From contig OU452225.1 of assembly GCA_911728455.2 (NCBI GenBank), forward strand, positions 12,560,731 to 12,624,730: 64,000 nt of DNA, written 5' to 3'. Positions 1 through 11,588 of this stretch are shown piece by piece. Position 1 is the first letter of the stretch, and every line of letters starts with the position of its first letter. The position numbers and the translations under genes are program-made. The DNA is from Marthasterias glacialis (Eukaryota > Echinodermata > Asteroidea > Forcipulatida > Asteriidae). The notes beneath the pieces were generated by a model. It saw nothing but the letters and a program-made list of their open reading frames with translations, was not told the origin of the DNA and ran no database searches.

Positions 1-1690
1 TCAATACCGGCATAATTATGACACACCGTTCACTGGTCCTTGGATGCACCGCCACCGGTGAGAACCACGGATACATAACAACACAGCATTCACAGATGAT
101 CTGTCACACACCACCAACCAAAAATACACAATCCCAAACCATTTTCAACTGTCTTTTACACCATTACACCCGTATCAGGCAGACAAAAGCAAAGATGGCT
201 ACTTTAGATTAATATTTAAACTGTTTACCTGGTCAGTTTGGAGGGAATCCAATGCGAGATTCTGGCTCAATTACATAATTTATAACTCCATCGTCCATTT
301 GGAGAGAGTTATTTCTAATTCTATGCTTGTTCTCGAACGATCATTTTCCCGCATACGATCTCGTGTGTGTCGATCGATCCGACCGCGCGAACAGCCTGCC
401 AGCGCAGAATTTAGGGATCTAATTCAGACAGTAACAATTTACCTTTTTGGAATACAGTTATAAGCATATAAAATTACTTCTATAATAGAACAGAGCTCTT
501 ATTCTTACTTATTACTCAGGTTAACTGACAATTTTCCCCAGATTCAATATATTTTCGCTTCAATTCGTTATGTATTATGGTACTTTTATCAGAGAATCCC
601 TGAAAAATGTCGCACTCCCCAAGAGGGCGCTGTAACTACTTTATAAGAGCAGAAAATAACATTATGACCAAAATGTGCTGAATAATATATTTTTAAAAGG
701 CAGAAAGCTGGCTTAAGAAACTGATTGCGTAAATGAGTTTGAGTACAGCTGTAAGAATTTGTAATCATTTTGTACTAAAGAATGAAACACAACAAATGTT
801 CATAATCATTTGAAATAAAATGACAACAGCAAAAACTTAATAAACAATTTAAAAAAAAAAAGAGTAAATATCGGCACTCGGTAAAAGAGAGGATTGTTTT
901 TATTCATTCTGTTTGATATGGAGTCATGGTAGAGGCAAACAATTGATGAAAAACGTCGTTCCAGCCCAATTGAAGACTTTCCTTTCATATTGACACAAGA
1001 AAATTATTTCTTCTATTTGATTAAAAAAAATTGAACAAAATATTTTGTTTATGTTTAAGCCACACGCGAGTTATTCAATGCAGGGAGACCAGCTTCCTTT
1101 GTTCAAGGATGCAACCCACGAAACTTAAGTCCTGTCGAAACCCATGCTTAAAGTTTAATATTCAAAGAAATACTCCAAACTATAAGTCTCACGGCCTCTT
1201 GGATTAATATTAAATAAATAAAAAAATGAAAAACGTGCAATAGATCTTGTGCATCACCCTTTTCCCGCAGTAAACTTACACCCGCCGTGACCTCAGTGAG
1301 GGCGCTGTTGCTTCTTATTGGGAATGTCCATCCAAGGGCCATTTATTACAGCCATAATTATGTCAAAACACCCAAACAGAGGAGCGACTGTCGTGGAAAA
1401 GGTGACCCTACATACGTGATCAAAAACACCCCTACACTTGTGTAAATTTCAAAATGTCCGAGCATTGATCTTGGAAAATGGTCCAACACCTATGAACAAA
1501 GAGGACCATTTTCCAGGGCTAGATCATTCAAAGTACCTCAAGTTAGAAGCCAACAACCCCCAGGTCACAATTGTGCAAAGTTTTAACACTGCATCCCTTT
1601 TAATTGGCTCTCATATCTTTCTAAAATGGAACATGTTGGGCGTACAAAATATTCACGAGGCTTACGGACTGTTTTCTTCCGATTTAGTGG

Positions 1691-1744
1691 GGTGCACCAC
1701 TGATCTCTATTATACAGTTTAATAGAGAGTCAGTGGGGTGCACC
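1691..1744. repeat. Hairpin with GGTGCACC ends
   Basis: The left arm starts GGTGCACCACTGATCTCTAT. The right arm ends TCAGTGGGGTGCACC and is its imperfect reverse complement, with only a few bases between the arms. A second hairpin with arms TTGGAAAATGGTCC and GGACCATTTTCC lies 200 bp upstream (1468-1520). Both are probably parts of a non-autonomous transposon. Confidence 0.6.
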
Positions 1745-2281
1745 CAGATGAATGCGCGCACCATTAGCCTTTATCATTGTGACGTAATTGTGGAAATGTT
1801 GTCACCATAGCTGCGTTTCATGGTGCACTCAATGGAAAATATCAGACACTTCCAAGCAGGATAAACCCATTGAAACAGAAAATAAGATAATCCTCATAAA
1901 TTGAAGAATATTTTACAAGAAATTTGAGCCGTTCCTAAGGTTTTTTTCGTGATTTTCTGAATATTTTTATCATTGAGCTTTGGATTGTCGTTTTCTGCTA
2001 AACGTCCTCATCGGTCATTGTCGGTAATTTCATGGCAGAGGCTACACTGGGCTACAAGTAAATTACCCTAAACAGAGAGAAATCCATCCCAGCCCCATAA
2101 TATAAACTAACAACTTTTTCTGTAAATCAAAGATTTGAAGGTCTTTGCTTTCATGGATTGTTGAAAAATGGTCCAGCATTGTGCCCCCGGGTTATCGACT
2201 TTCAACCTGGAGCTTTTTGGGTACACTGGCCCTCTATCTAAAAATGAACCTATTTTGCTAAAAAGTGTAGGGTCATTTTTC

Positions 2282-2452
2282 CAAGATGGAGTCTACTCGT
2301 TCAGGGGTGTTTTTATTTTGGATCTGCCTACCAAAAATTCTCAACGGCTAACCTACTAAAAATTGAAATGTTATTTGATTTGTGTTTTTTTTATAGGCTG
2401 AGATACTTGTAAATATTTTTTGAGTATTTTTGAATATTTGGCATTTTAGCAT
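2282..2452 (+). repeat. Interspersed repeat, copy 1 (CAAGATGGAGTC family)
   Basis: It shares CAAGATGGAGTCT, TTCAGGGGTGTTTT and ATTTTGGAT, then a GAGTATTTT..ATTTAGCATTT-like tail, with 33210-33414 in the same order. An inverted piece with GGGGTGTTTTTGATCA and GGGTCACCTTTTCC lies at about 1388-1440. A dispersed non-autonomous element is the simplest reading. Confidence 0.6.
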
Positions 2453-3172
2453 TCTGAGGTTGCTGTGGGAGCGGCGCATCCAAAATAATAAACAGCGTCC
2501 TCTCGTGGTAGTCCTGAGCCATCTTGAAGGAGTAAAGCGCCCTCGACGGCCCACACGGAATAGTTTGAGCGAGCAATAACTTCGAATTATATCGATCATA
2601 ACGTATAGACTGTAGTCCACGCAAACGATTTCGTTTTGTTTGTAAACAATTGGAGGGGTGCACTTATGTCTGATCGATCTCCACAAACTGAATTAGATTG
2701 TGTAGTTGAAGCTAACGGTAAAATATAACCGCTATTGTCGTTGCTCAATTCCTCTTTTCTAAATTGCAGAATGAAAAGTCTCATAATAGAGTTTAAAAAT
2801 TCAACGTTGTTCGCCGACGACTTAACTGGTAAAAAACCCAGAACCGTTTAGGGGGACATCCCAGTATAAGGCCCCATTAGTTTAGGCCTATGGGAGCGGT
2901 GCGTGTCACGAAGAGGAATGGGAAATTACATAAGTAAAAGTAGGTTTAACATTATCACGAGTATTGTAATTATCAGACAAGTTAAAACGACCAGGGTCGA
3001 CTCCCAGCTTAAGTGCTTATGCATTTTTATACTCGAACTTATGTTTGTGGGTTTCAACATAGGATTGCGCCCCCCGAAAAAGGACTAATAAAAAACAAAC
3101 GAACAACTAAATCAATAAATACATAAACAAAGAAAAAGAAGGAAAAAAATGAAAATGTCAATCATGTCTTTT

Positions 3173-3290
3173 GCCCTTTTCGAAGCCACGGGTCCGGCTT
3201 ATCCGCCCATCTATTTGAAGTCCTGACAAGGAGCCTCAATATAAAGCCAGCGGACCCCGAGCCAAAACCCAGGTTTCAAAGAATAGCCTT
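3173..3290. mobile_element. Hairpin MITE, GGCYYTTTTCGAAAC family, copy 1
   Basis: The left end is GCCCTTTTCGAAGCC followed by GGTCCGGCTT. The right end carries GGACCCCGAGCC and CCCAGGTTTCAAAG, giving an imperfect palindrome. Four other copies are at 6046, 10141, 48688 and 62292. No transposase is present, so they are non-autonomous at most. Confidence 0.65.
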
Positions 3291-6045
3291 TGTCTGGTTC
3301 AGACCGGACTCGGGAGCCAAAGTCCTTCCGAGATCGATACCAAAACTTGTCACAGTGCATTGACCGCAAGGGATGAAAGTTGATTATTCTCAGATCCGGG
3401 ACTCTTTCTTCACCGCCAATACCGCCCCCTCCCAACCACTCATCATTTTACGACCCAGTCTGGTGGATATACCGGGAGGGGGAAAAGGGGCGGGGTACCA
3501 ATGCACAACAATCACAACCCACAACTTTGTCAAATATACAAATAAAGAAATAAACAAAAAACGAGACATTTGATGTTCTGACGCTGTCAGATCAGGCCAA
3601 ATAAAAAAAATTAAATAAAAAATTATGCTTCTGTAGAGTCTGGTCCCCTACCTTCATCCTTTTTCGTGTTGGATGAGCTTCGACATGTGATACCAGATAT
3701 AATTTATTCACAAACCATTTTTATTGGGCGTTGGGGATCATAGTTTTTTGCGGTTTGTATTGTCACCACACAATAAACCAAGGTTAGGCAGTCAAGAGCT
3801 GATTGGACTTTCTTTGTGTCTGATTTTACAGTTTTTGTCAGTTCTTGGTTCTGACATAAAAGCCAATGTGTTCTTGGAAACGGATACCTATGACGTCTAG
3901 TCGTTGGACTTTTGGACAAAGGAGCGGAAATTGCACCAAAATGATTACAATAAAGCATGTGCCTTAGATAAAATTCCATTAGGCCTACTTGCATATTTCT
4001 CTTAATGTTTCAGATACGAACTCAACTCGATACAAAATAATTATGCACGAGTTTTAAAATTATGAACTTAGTATTAATTTACCTTGTTGATCAACCTACT
4101 AACCCCTGCCCCCCCCCCCAAAAAAAAAAGGTCTACGTGACGGACATGAGCCTACGATGACAGACAATTACAATGCTTCACTTTCCCTTTATGCAGAAAT
4201 ATTGTCAACACAAAAATAAACCCCGAAATTTGAGTGGTCATGGCTACTGCGTTGCAAGTTAGTGCTTAATAACGACGGAACAATGCACTCTGCAGTGTAG
4301 TAGAGGACCCCCGCACAGAAACCGCCCATCCAGACAAGCAGTAAGGTGCACCAGCAGGAACATTGCCAAGAAATTGAATAACACACAACCGGGGGGATAC
4401 ACTCCCGTCAAAAAACATTGCACAGTTTGGTGGATGGTAATGATCGATATGGTTTTTGGCCACTTCCAACCGCCTTGTTGTGTTCATTAAAATTAATGAT
4501 CAAGAATAGTTCAATCACCCCGGTGGCTCGCAATAATGTTTGTTTTGACTAGTAATTGGAACAAAATAATTCAGTACTTCATGGAAATAATTTAACTCAA
4601 AGGAAGTACTTTTTAGGTTGATTGATCTGAACTATCACCATGATTATAGAAACATCGTTTTATTGTGCCATAGAACTCGTTTAATTTGGAAAGCGTGTTA
4701 AATGACTACTTTACTGTCTCCACCCAAGAAAAAGATGAAAACACCTTTATCGTACCATCCAACTTCCGTTTTAAAACATTGCTACGTTTTGGCAAAGTCT
4801 TCTGTGTTGGCTTTTTTAGCATGGCATGGTGGACGCGGGTGTGGGGGTGGAAGGGTAAAAACTAAATTGCTACCATATAAAACGCAGCGTTTTTGAAGTA
4901 CATATGTACACTAAAATCAAACGATGGAACTATAAAACAAAATTGAACTGGATACTTTTTTTGGCGGGAGGGGGTGGGGGCGTGGTTGTTTTCGGAAGTG
5001 TGCGCATGCTCAGAAATACGTTTGAAAAATGGACAAAAAAATAATAACTGTTAAGTCCGCTCCTACCATGTGTTCCCAAGTCCCTGATTCAGTTCGAGAT
5101 TCCAAAAAAAAAATACTCTCCTTAAATTCTGATGAAAGAAAATTGTAACCGACGCAAATAGTTCTTTTTCAGTAAATTTATTTATAACATGGATGGAAGG
5201 TGGCTATTTATAACCAAATAAACACATAAAAGCAATCTACACTGTACATACACCCAGATTACTCCTTATATATACTAAATGTATAGGCATGTTTTGTCGA
5301 AATTGGTATACAGAGATTGTGCAAAATCTCAGAAATCCGGCATTTTGTTTCCTTCACACGTTCAAAGCAGAATAAAGTGCGAAGGAAACAAATTCCCGTA
5401 CAAGTCGGAATACTCGCGAGAATCAGCAGTATCTGCCTTTTTTTTTTTTTTTTTTTTTTACAGTATTGTACAAACGTAGGCAATGTGAAATACCAACAAA
5501 TATTTTCTTATAAATAATGTCACACTGACCGAGTTTGAAATACCCATTTACGTCAAGCTTGTAAAAATACCAAAGATGGTGTCCAGATTCTGCTAAGTAG
5601 TCGTGTACAAAACCGTACACTAGTAAATAGTACACAAATTTGGTATTTAAGCACAAAGCACAGTGTATGAGTTCCAAAGGCAGCGTATTTTTCAAAATCA
5701 ACGCCCTTAAAGCATTTCAACACACTTTGTATAGGACAACGCATTCTTAATAAAAAAATAAAAAAATACTTGCTTAGTGAAACAATTTTCTGGTTTGAAG
5801 ATTCAATGAATATATTCGAATCTGCATCCCCGTTAACATAAGTTAGCTTGATTTTTTTTTCTTTTTTGGAGGAAAGTCAATTTACCTTAAAAACCATCCT
5901 CGATCTTTGATGTAATAACAACATGCAGTCTTGGATAATAACTGTATGTTGCACAAAACTCTTCAATACACATGTCGTTGGTAGTTTACTTGACACACAG
6001 AATCCATGGTTTTTAACTGAGTTGGCATTGTAGTGTTGTACTAAT

Positions 6046-6174
6046 GGCTCTTTTCGAAATCAAAGCTTCGGCTTCGTCAGACATTTTTGAAAACGAGCAC
6101 TTTTGGTGGTGTGGGCTTCAATAAGCAGGTGGACGGAGCCACAGCCGAAGCCAAAACCTGTTTTAAAAGGGGCC
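6046..6174. mobile_element. Hairpin MITE, GGCYYTTTTCGAAAC family, copy 2
   Basis: It starts GGCTCTTTTCGAAATCAAAG and ends AACCTGTTTTAAAAGGGGCC. CTTCGGCTTCG on the left pairs with CAGCCGAAGCC on the right. I saw no clear target-site duplication. Confidence 0.65.
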
Positions 6175-9100
6175 TTCAGCTGTATGTTGATTTCAAAATA
6201 ATATGATGTTACTGCATCAAAGTATGAACACCATTGTAACAACTCAATGCCTTAAAATTTTGTAAAATTACTACTAAGTTCGCAAGTGAAACATGCTTTA
6301 GAAAAGTGCACCTGAAATTTCATTTCAAGTGCATTGCCAGCAACTACGCGCTACATCCAGAAGACCCCTCAGGGGCACTGACTAATCCTTGCTACTACAT
6401 TACACTAACATTGAGTGCTGTCTGGGTACTAAACATCATGCCCCCCCCCCCATTTTTTTTTAATAAACACATGAAAGCAGGCATTTTTGTTTTGCATATA
6501 GTACGTGCACATGTTCAGAACAGCAGAGAATAGACACATTACTTGCGAAGTAATTCGTCAAAACGCATGTACATTAATTCCATAAGCGTCACTTACATGT
6601 AATTTATTACTTTCGAATATTCACACAACCAGGGTACGAAATGTTCCCTTTAAACTTGTTGCATCTCGAATTCCGACTTTTGCCCGACTGTACAATATCA
6701 CCACTGGTATAAAATACATTCGACAACATACATACGTGTTCACTTTACCACAATTATTCGGATCATACAAGTCATTTGTGCACATAAATAACCACACTTA
6801 AACTCACACAGATAAAATCACATTGCATCATTTCTCCCCCACACAAAGTTGCCGAATCTTTAACAGCCAAAAGCGCATGTATCAAAAGTTAACGTCTCCA
6901 AATACGGTATGTACATATTTAACAAGTTCTAAATACAACAGACTATTTACTTAGCTAGGTGCTCCTAGTCGCAAAATTTTGATTTGAAATTCTTGTGAAA
7001 TCCTCTGAAATTGTGTTTTTCTGTTTCCATTTCTGTCACCCAAAAAAACGTAGAATATGAATGTGTGTGGTCCCACGACGACACAAACTATCAAAAAATG
7101 AATCATTTTAAAAGCACCAGTCTGTTTCAACGAAATTGGTTCCCGTTGCACATTGGACAATTAATTAAACATGGCCTCTCTAAAAAGAACTTGTGTTGAA
7201 AAAATACACCGATGCAAAGAATTTTGGGGGGAAAAACCTACATTGAAACGTACGGGAAACGACACACCCTCTCCATACAAAATCTCTCTGCTCTTCTGTA
7301 AACTACTAAACAAAAGAAAATTATCAAAGAAACTGCTGCTTATCTAAACGAAAACAAACCGTGAGCCTTGTTTTATTTACTTTCAGGTTTTTAACAAGCT
7401 TGGGGTTGACTGATTTAGTCTGCCGCCTGCTCTTTAAATTCAATTTAAATGGGAAACTCAATGAACAGATAACCAAATTAAAAACATTCCTTTCTCACTT
7501 CTGTCTGGTATCTTGATACAAAATAACAGAAAAAAACAGAACATCTCAACGGAAATAAGAAGAAATTGGTAATTCTCCCTTTTACAATCCGCGCCAGAAT
7601 AAATAAATAAAAACCTGAACAGGCTAAAAAAAAAATGGCTGGATTGTTTTCAAAATGAAACACCAACTTGAAACTTGAGCTGCTTTTGAACTTATAATTA
7701 AATCTTGTTTTTCAGACAACCAGGACGACAAATGAGATTTAAAAGGACACAACTTTACACTTTGTAAGGACTTGAAAAAAGTCACACCCAATTATTGGCC
7801 GGCTAGCTGCCAGACCAACATGCTGAATAAAACATCTTCATGTGGTTTTCATTAGTTACTCCAAATCACAATGGCTTTAAAAAATTCTTCCTTTTGTTGT
7901 TTCAGAAAACACGTCTTCTCAACAATAAATTTAAAAAAAAAAAAAAAAAGAAAAAAAAAAAAAGGGGGAAAATTTAATGAATAAACTTTTCAGGTTCAGG
8001 GAAATCATCCACTTGGTAACTATTCGGCATATTTTGCGAGCGAATGGGTAATATTCGATGGCTGATTTGAAAGTTTCGTTAGAAGAATTAACCATTGTAA
8101 TTGAAGATACAACTCTTGTAATTAATCTCAAAGCAATATTTACAACTTCTCAACTAAACTGTACAACTATTCATAAACAATCGACTAACATCTAATATTT
8201 ATTCATTCAGTTTTTTTTTATAGTTTTTTAATAATTTTTTTTGTGCCATTAATGAAGATAACGGTATAAATCAATGACTTTTTATTTTTTTTTAAATATA
8301 TATTTAAATGTTTAAGTCTATCATACACTATGTACATTTATTTTCATTTCGAAATGTCACCAGATGAGACAGAAATGCTCGATATATTGCAAACCTCTCG
8401 GGGAGCAAGTCTGTCTCGAGAACATGCAAAATCATCTCTTTTGAGTTTAACGATCGAGAGAGAAGGGGTATGAAAATAAGTTCGAACGAAGAAAACTTTA
8501 ATTTAAGTAAAATAAATACGGTTTAGACAACTCGTCCTCGGGACTCTTCCCTGGCGGTCAATATAATAACTATACGTCGGTTTATAGAAAATTATATCTC
8601 TTTTTATATATATATATATTTACAAAAAAGGAATAATTGCTAATGAGTACATCAAAAAAAAGAAGAAGCTATTTACAGAAACTGAATGGGCCTTTTTGGA
8701 GGGCCGACATAAAGTAAGCTTGGATGAATTTCCAGAATGCTTTTTTTTTTTTGGAAATTAATCCTTAACATTGAGAATGACTTTGCATGTTCCATATGAT
8801 GACACTGTTTGACTTTATCTGGCTAGTTTATATATATATTTATTATTCATATTTGCAACATGTTAATTAATAAATAAGTTTTGTGGTTATCCAAATACAG
8901 ATAGTACTTGGCCTGCCCAAGTTGGTAGTACATGTACACGGTTAACAAGCTATGTCACAAACACACGTTGCTTAAAGCGTCTTTCTTTTTTTAAATATAC
9001 AAAGTTTGGTGGGCAGGTTGAAAAATGTGCCCGTACACAAAGATGATCTGCATAGTATGGGACCGACAACATTGAATAATATGTCATCTTGCTCTAATGA

Positions 9101-9554
9101 CCAGTGGTGGGTCAGTATTGGGTAAGGTACCTGCCACCATGGGCACAGAGAGAGAGAGAGAAAAAATAAAGAAATCTCTCTTTAAAGCAATACTCTCCCA
9201 CTTGGTTTGATTCCAGACAATTATGACAAAGAGATTCAAGTTGTGAATCCTCCGCATCACCTGTCCAAGTTTCGGATGCAACTTCATTACAGGGAAGCAT
9301 TGATGGCTTTTTGAGGCAACTTTAATTTTGCTCAACTTTCCCTCTGGTCACACACAGAACCTTTATCAACCCACTGTTTTTGTCATTTTAAACAAGCCCG
9401 AATCCAACTGGCAAGGTTCGATTTTGAACCCCAGTGCACTGCATACCTGCTAAGTATTTTTGTGAAGAAATCCATACAGGATTCCTGTTTTAAGCCAACT
9501 AAACGGTCGCGAGCCAAGCATTGATTTTAAAAGTAAATACAGCAGGTGTAAGGA

Positions 9555-9675
9555 GCATCAACTATTTCATGTTGTGTTTAGTGAATGATCAGCAACTATT
9601 TCATGTTGTGTTTAGTGAATGATCACCAACTATTTCATGTTGTGTTTTGTGAATGATCATTAACTATTTCATGTA
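9555..9675. repeat. 34-bp minisatellite, about 3.3 copies
   Basis: AACTATTTCATGTTGTG followed by TTTAGTGAATGATCA repeats with starts at 9560, 9594, 9628 and 9662 (last copy partial). The spacing is exactly 34 bp, with very few substitutions. It lies in the possible 3' UTR. Confidence 0.9.
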
Positions 9676-10140
9676 TCTCCAGTGATTCACCCAAACACAT
9701 TCTGCCGCCAACTTGACACAACCAAAATGTTTTGGTTTAAATTATTTTTTTAACAACTCTCTTTTCTCTCCACTCTTCTCTGCAACTTAAACGTGTGATT
9801 TCCCCCAACACAATGAACACATTTTTTGCATTGCAATTGCATATTAAGGAAATAATGTATTTTTTAGTTAAATTTGTTAAATCTATCTACAAACAACTAT
9901 ACACAATACTAATTGTTGCACACTGGTCCACCCAAGTTTAATATAAACCAGTGGCAGAAACATTGGTATTGCAGTGAGTTGACATATATATACTTTTTAT
10001 AAAAGGGGTCTACTTTCTTGGCTCATGGATACGAGCGGTCATAAAGGAACACATAAATGAACCTCATCGCATCTCGCCCAAACAAGCACTGATGTCAGTG
10101 TATAACTGCATCCATTCCAAACTTACTAACTTTTGTTTTC

Positions 10141-10249
10141 TTCAAAACCTGGGCTTAAGCACGTCTCCGGGCTCGATTTCATGTTGGGAAAATTGATGAC
10201 TGAGCCCAAGCCGGAGCTGGAGTGCAAGCCGAGGTTTGGAAAAGGCCCC
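10141..10249. mobile_element. Hairpin MITE, GGCYYTTTTCGAAAC family, copy 3
   Basis: The left arm TTCAAAACCTGGGCTT pairs imperfectly with AAGCCGAGGTTTGGAA on the right, and GGGCTC in the left half pairs with GAGCCC in the right half. It lies in the possible 3' UTR of the receptor. Confidence 0.6.
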
Positions 10250-11440
10250 ATGAAAATACCTTGCACACTTCACGACATTTTCGCAGAGTTTCGTTAAACC
10301 TCTGACACGGATCTCATCGGCAGACTCTGGTCTCTGTGCCTTTTTAAGACTGTTTCCAGTTGTGCTTTTCTGAGACTATGGTTTGTCAAGTGCACACTGG
10401 CAGTGCGCATTTCTGATGTTTCATTGACAAGGGTGGACTGACTGCGAAAACGTCAACTTTGCCCCTTTTAACCTCCTTAGTTTACCTCCTACTACATGTA
10501 GCAATAAATACAAACTCGTTCCCTCCAACGTGATACAACAAACCCTTTCCATTAATGATACACAGGCATTCTTAACACTTCTGTTTCCCTTTCTAATAAC
10601 ACCTTAGACACCCTTTGGTTCTACTTCCCTATGCTACGTCTATTTCCAAGATACTTTTTTTGTTTTTTCCCAGTTGGTTTTCTTACAAATGTGCAAAAGT
10701 TAAAATCAACTAGCATTTTTTTTTTTTTTTTAAACCTCAATCGTACATACCCTTTTTTTTAAATTGGTTTTTAAATTTTTTTAACTGTATTTTTTGTTTT
10801 TTAAACAAACACTACGGGAAAACATAAAAAGGGAACACATGCCTGTTCAGGATGGATTTTACTTCTCATGGAAATGACGAATCCAAGCTTTTGCAACATT
10901 TCAAGGGAGGGGGGAAGGAAGGGAGGAGGTTATGCAACTTCATCAGGGTTTTTTATCTGTAACAGAGTAGAAAAAATAAAAACCAAAATAAACACTCACA
11001 AATAAAAACACATGTACAACTTCAAATACAAACAGACAACAAAAAATGCCAGTCTCATGCAAAAATCATAACAAATACAGAACTTTGTAAATAAATTCCT
11101 TTAGTACTTTTTTCTTGAACGCCTAATGGAGCCGTCAGGAGTGTGGCTAATCCTTTGCCACACAGCAGCCACGTTCCCTCTATTCCTAAATCAAAACTTG
11201 GTACTGAACCTTGTTTTTCAAGGAAGAACCAGACTACTCTTCCTTTCAGCCTCATTTTGGTGTCATTGAGTTAAATAGAGGAGTAAAGCAAGAACGGCCT
11301 CATCATGGAAAAAAAAAACACACCAGGATAAATGTTTAATGGTGTCGAGTTTTTCTAAGCAGAGATGTCCACAGTTGAGCTAAAGACACGTCCAATTGGG
11401 GAGAGGGACCTTGCTGTAGACATTTGGATGGAATGAACGC

Positions 11441-11588
11441 TTAGATGATAACATCACTTACAGGTTTGTATGCTTTCCCTGGGTTGTGTTCGTAGTCTGG
11501 CTGTGTTAAACACACTTGGTTTTCTGTTGTCTTGCGGTAAACAGGGTTATCAAAATGCATCGTTCGCTTGTTGTTCTTGTAGTATTTC
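11441..11588 (-). CDS. VLDLR: Receptor exon 12: cytoplasmic tail with FDNPVY, and stop
   Basis: The exon is 148 nt, entered in phase 2, residues 838-886. After the basic segment KYYKNNKR comes [15 protein letters not shown], nearly identical to the NFDNPVYxKTTE core of vertebrate LDLR and VLDLR. That core binds clathrin adaptors of the ARH/Dab type. The frame ends with the residues VSDVII and TAA. A perfect donor-like GTAAGT overlaps the Val-Ser codons at 11461-11456, so an alternative, further-spliced tail is possible. As read, the tail ends in a hydrophobic residue pattern that could suit a PDZ domain (weak inference). Confidence 0.9.

Larger units (their letters stand above)
1..5149. other. 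Intergenic, repeat-bearing, no gene recognised
   Basis: No frame resembles a known protein. Visible structure consists of hairpins at 1468-1520 and 1691-1744, a copy of a repeat family shared with 33210-33414 (at 2282-2452), and a hairpin MITE copy at 3173-3290. Short C/A and A runs lie at about 4111-4130. The rest shows nothing I can name. Confidence 0.6.
5150..11440 (-). other. Downstream of the receptor stop: possible long 3' UTR, AT-rich
   Basis: No protein frame here looks real. The stretch is AT-rich with poly(A)/poly(T) runs, a 34-bp minisatellite at 9555-9675 and two hairpin repeats (6046-6174, 10141-10249). Several TTTATT motifs (AATAAA on the minus strand), for example near 8830 and near 5170, could end the transcript. 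The true cleavage site cannot be chosen by eye. Long 3' UTRs are common in this receptor family, but most of this may be intergenic. Confidence 0.35.

Noticed and set aside
9084..9335. 83-codon minus-strand frame downstream of the receptor as a possible last exon
   Set aside because: It shows no acceptor linked to the exon 12 donor in phase and no resemblance to LDLR-family tails.
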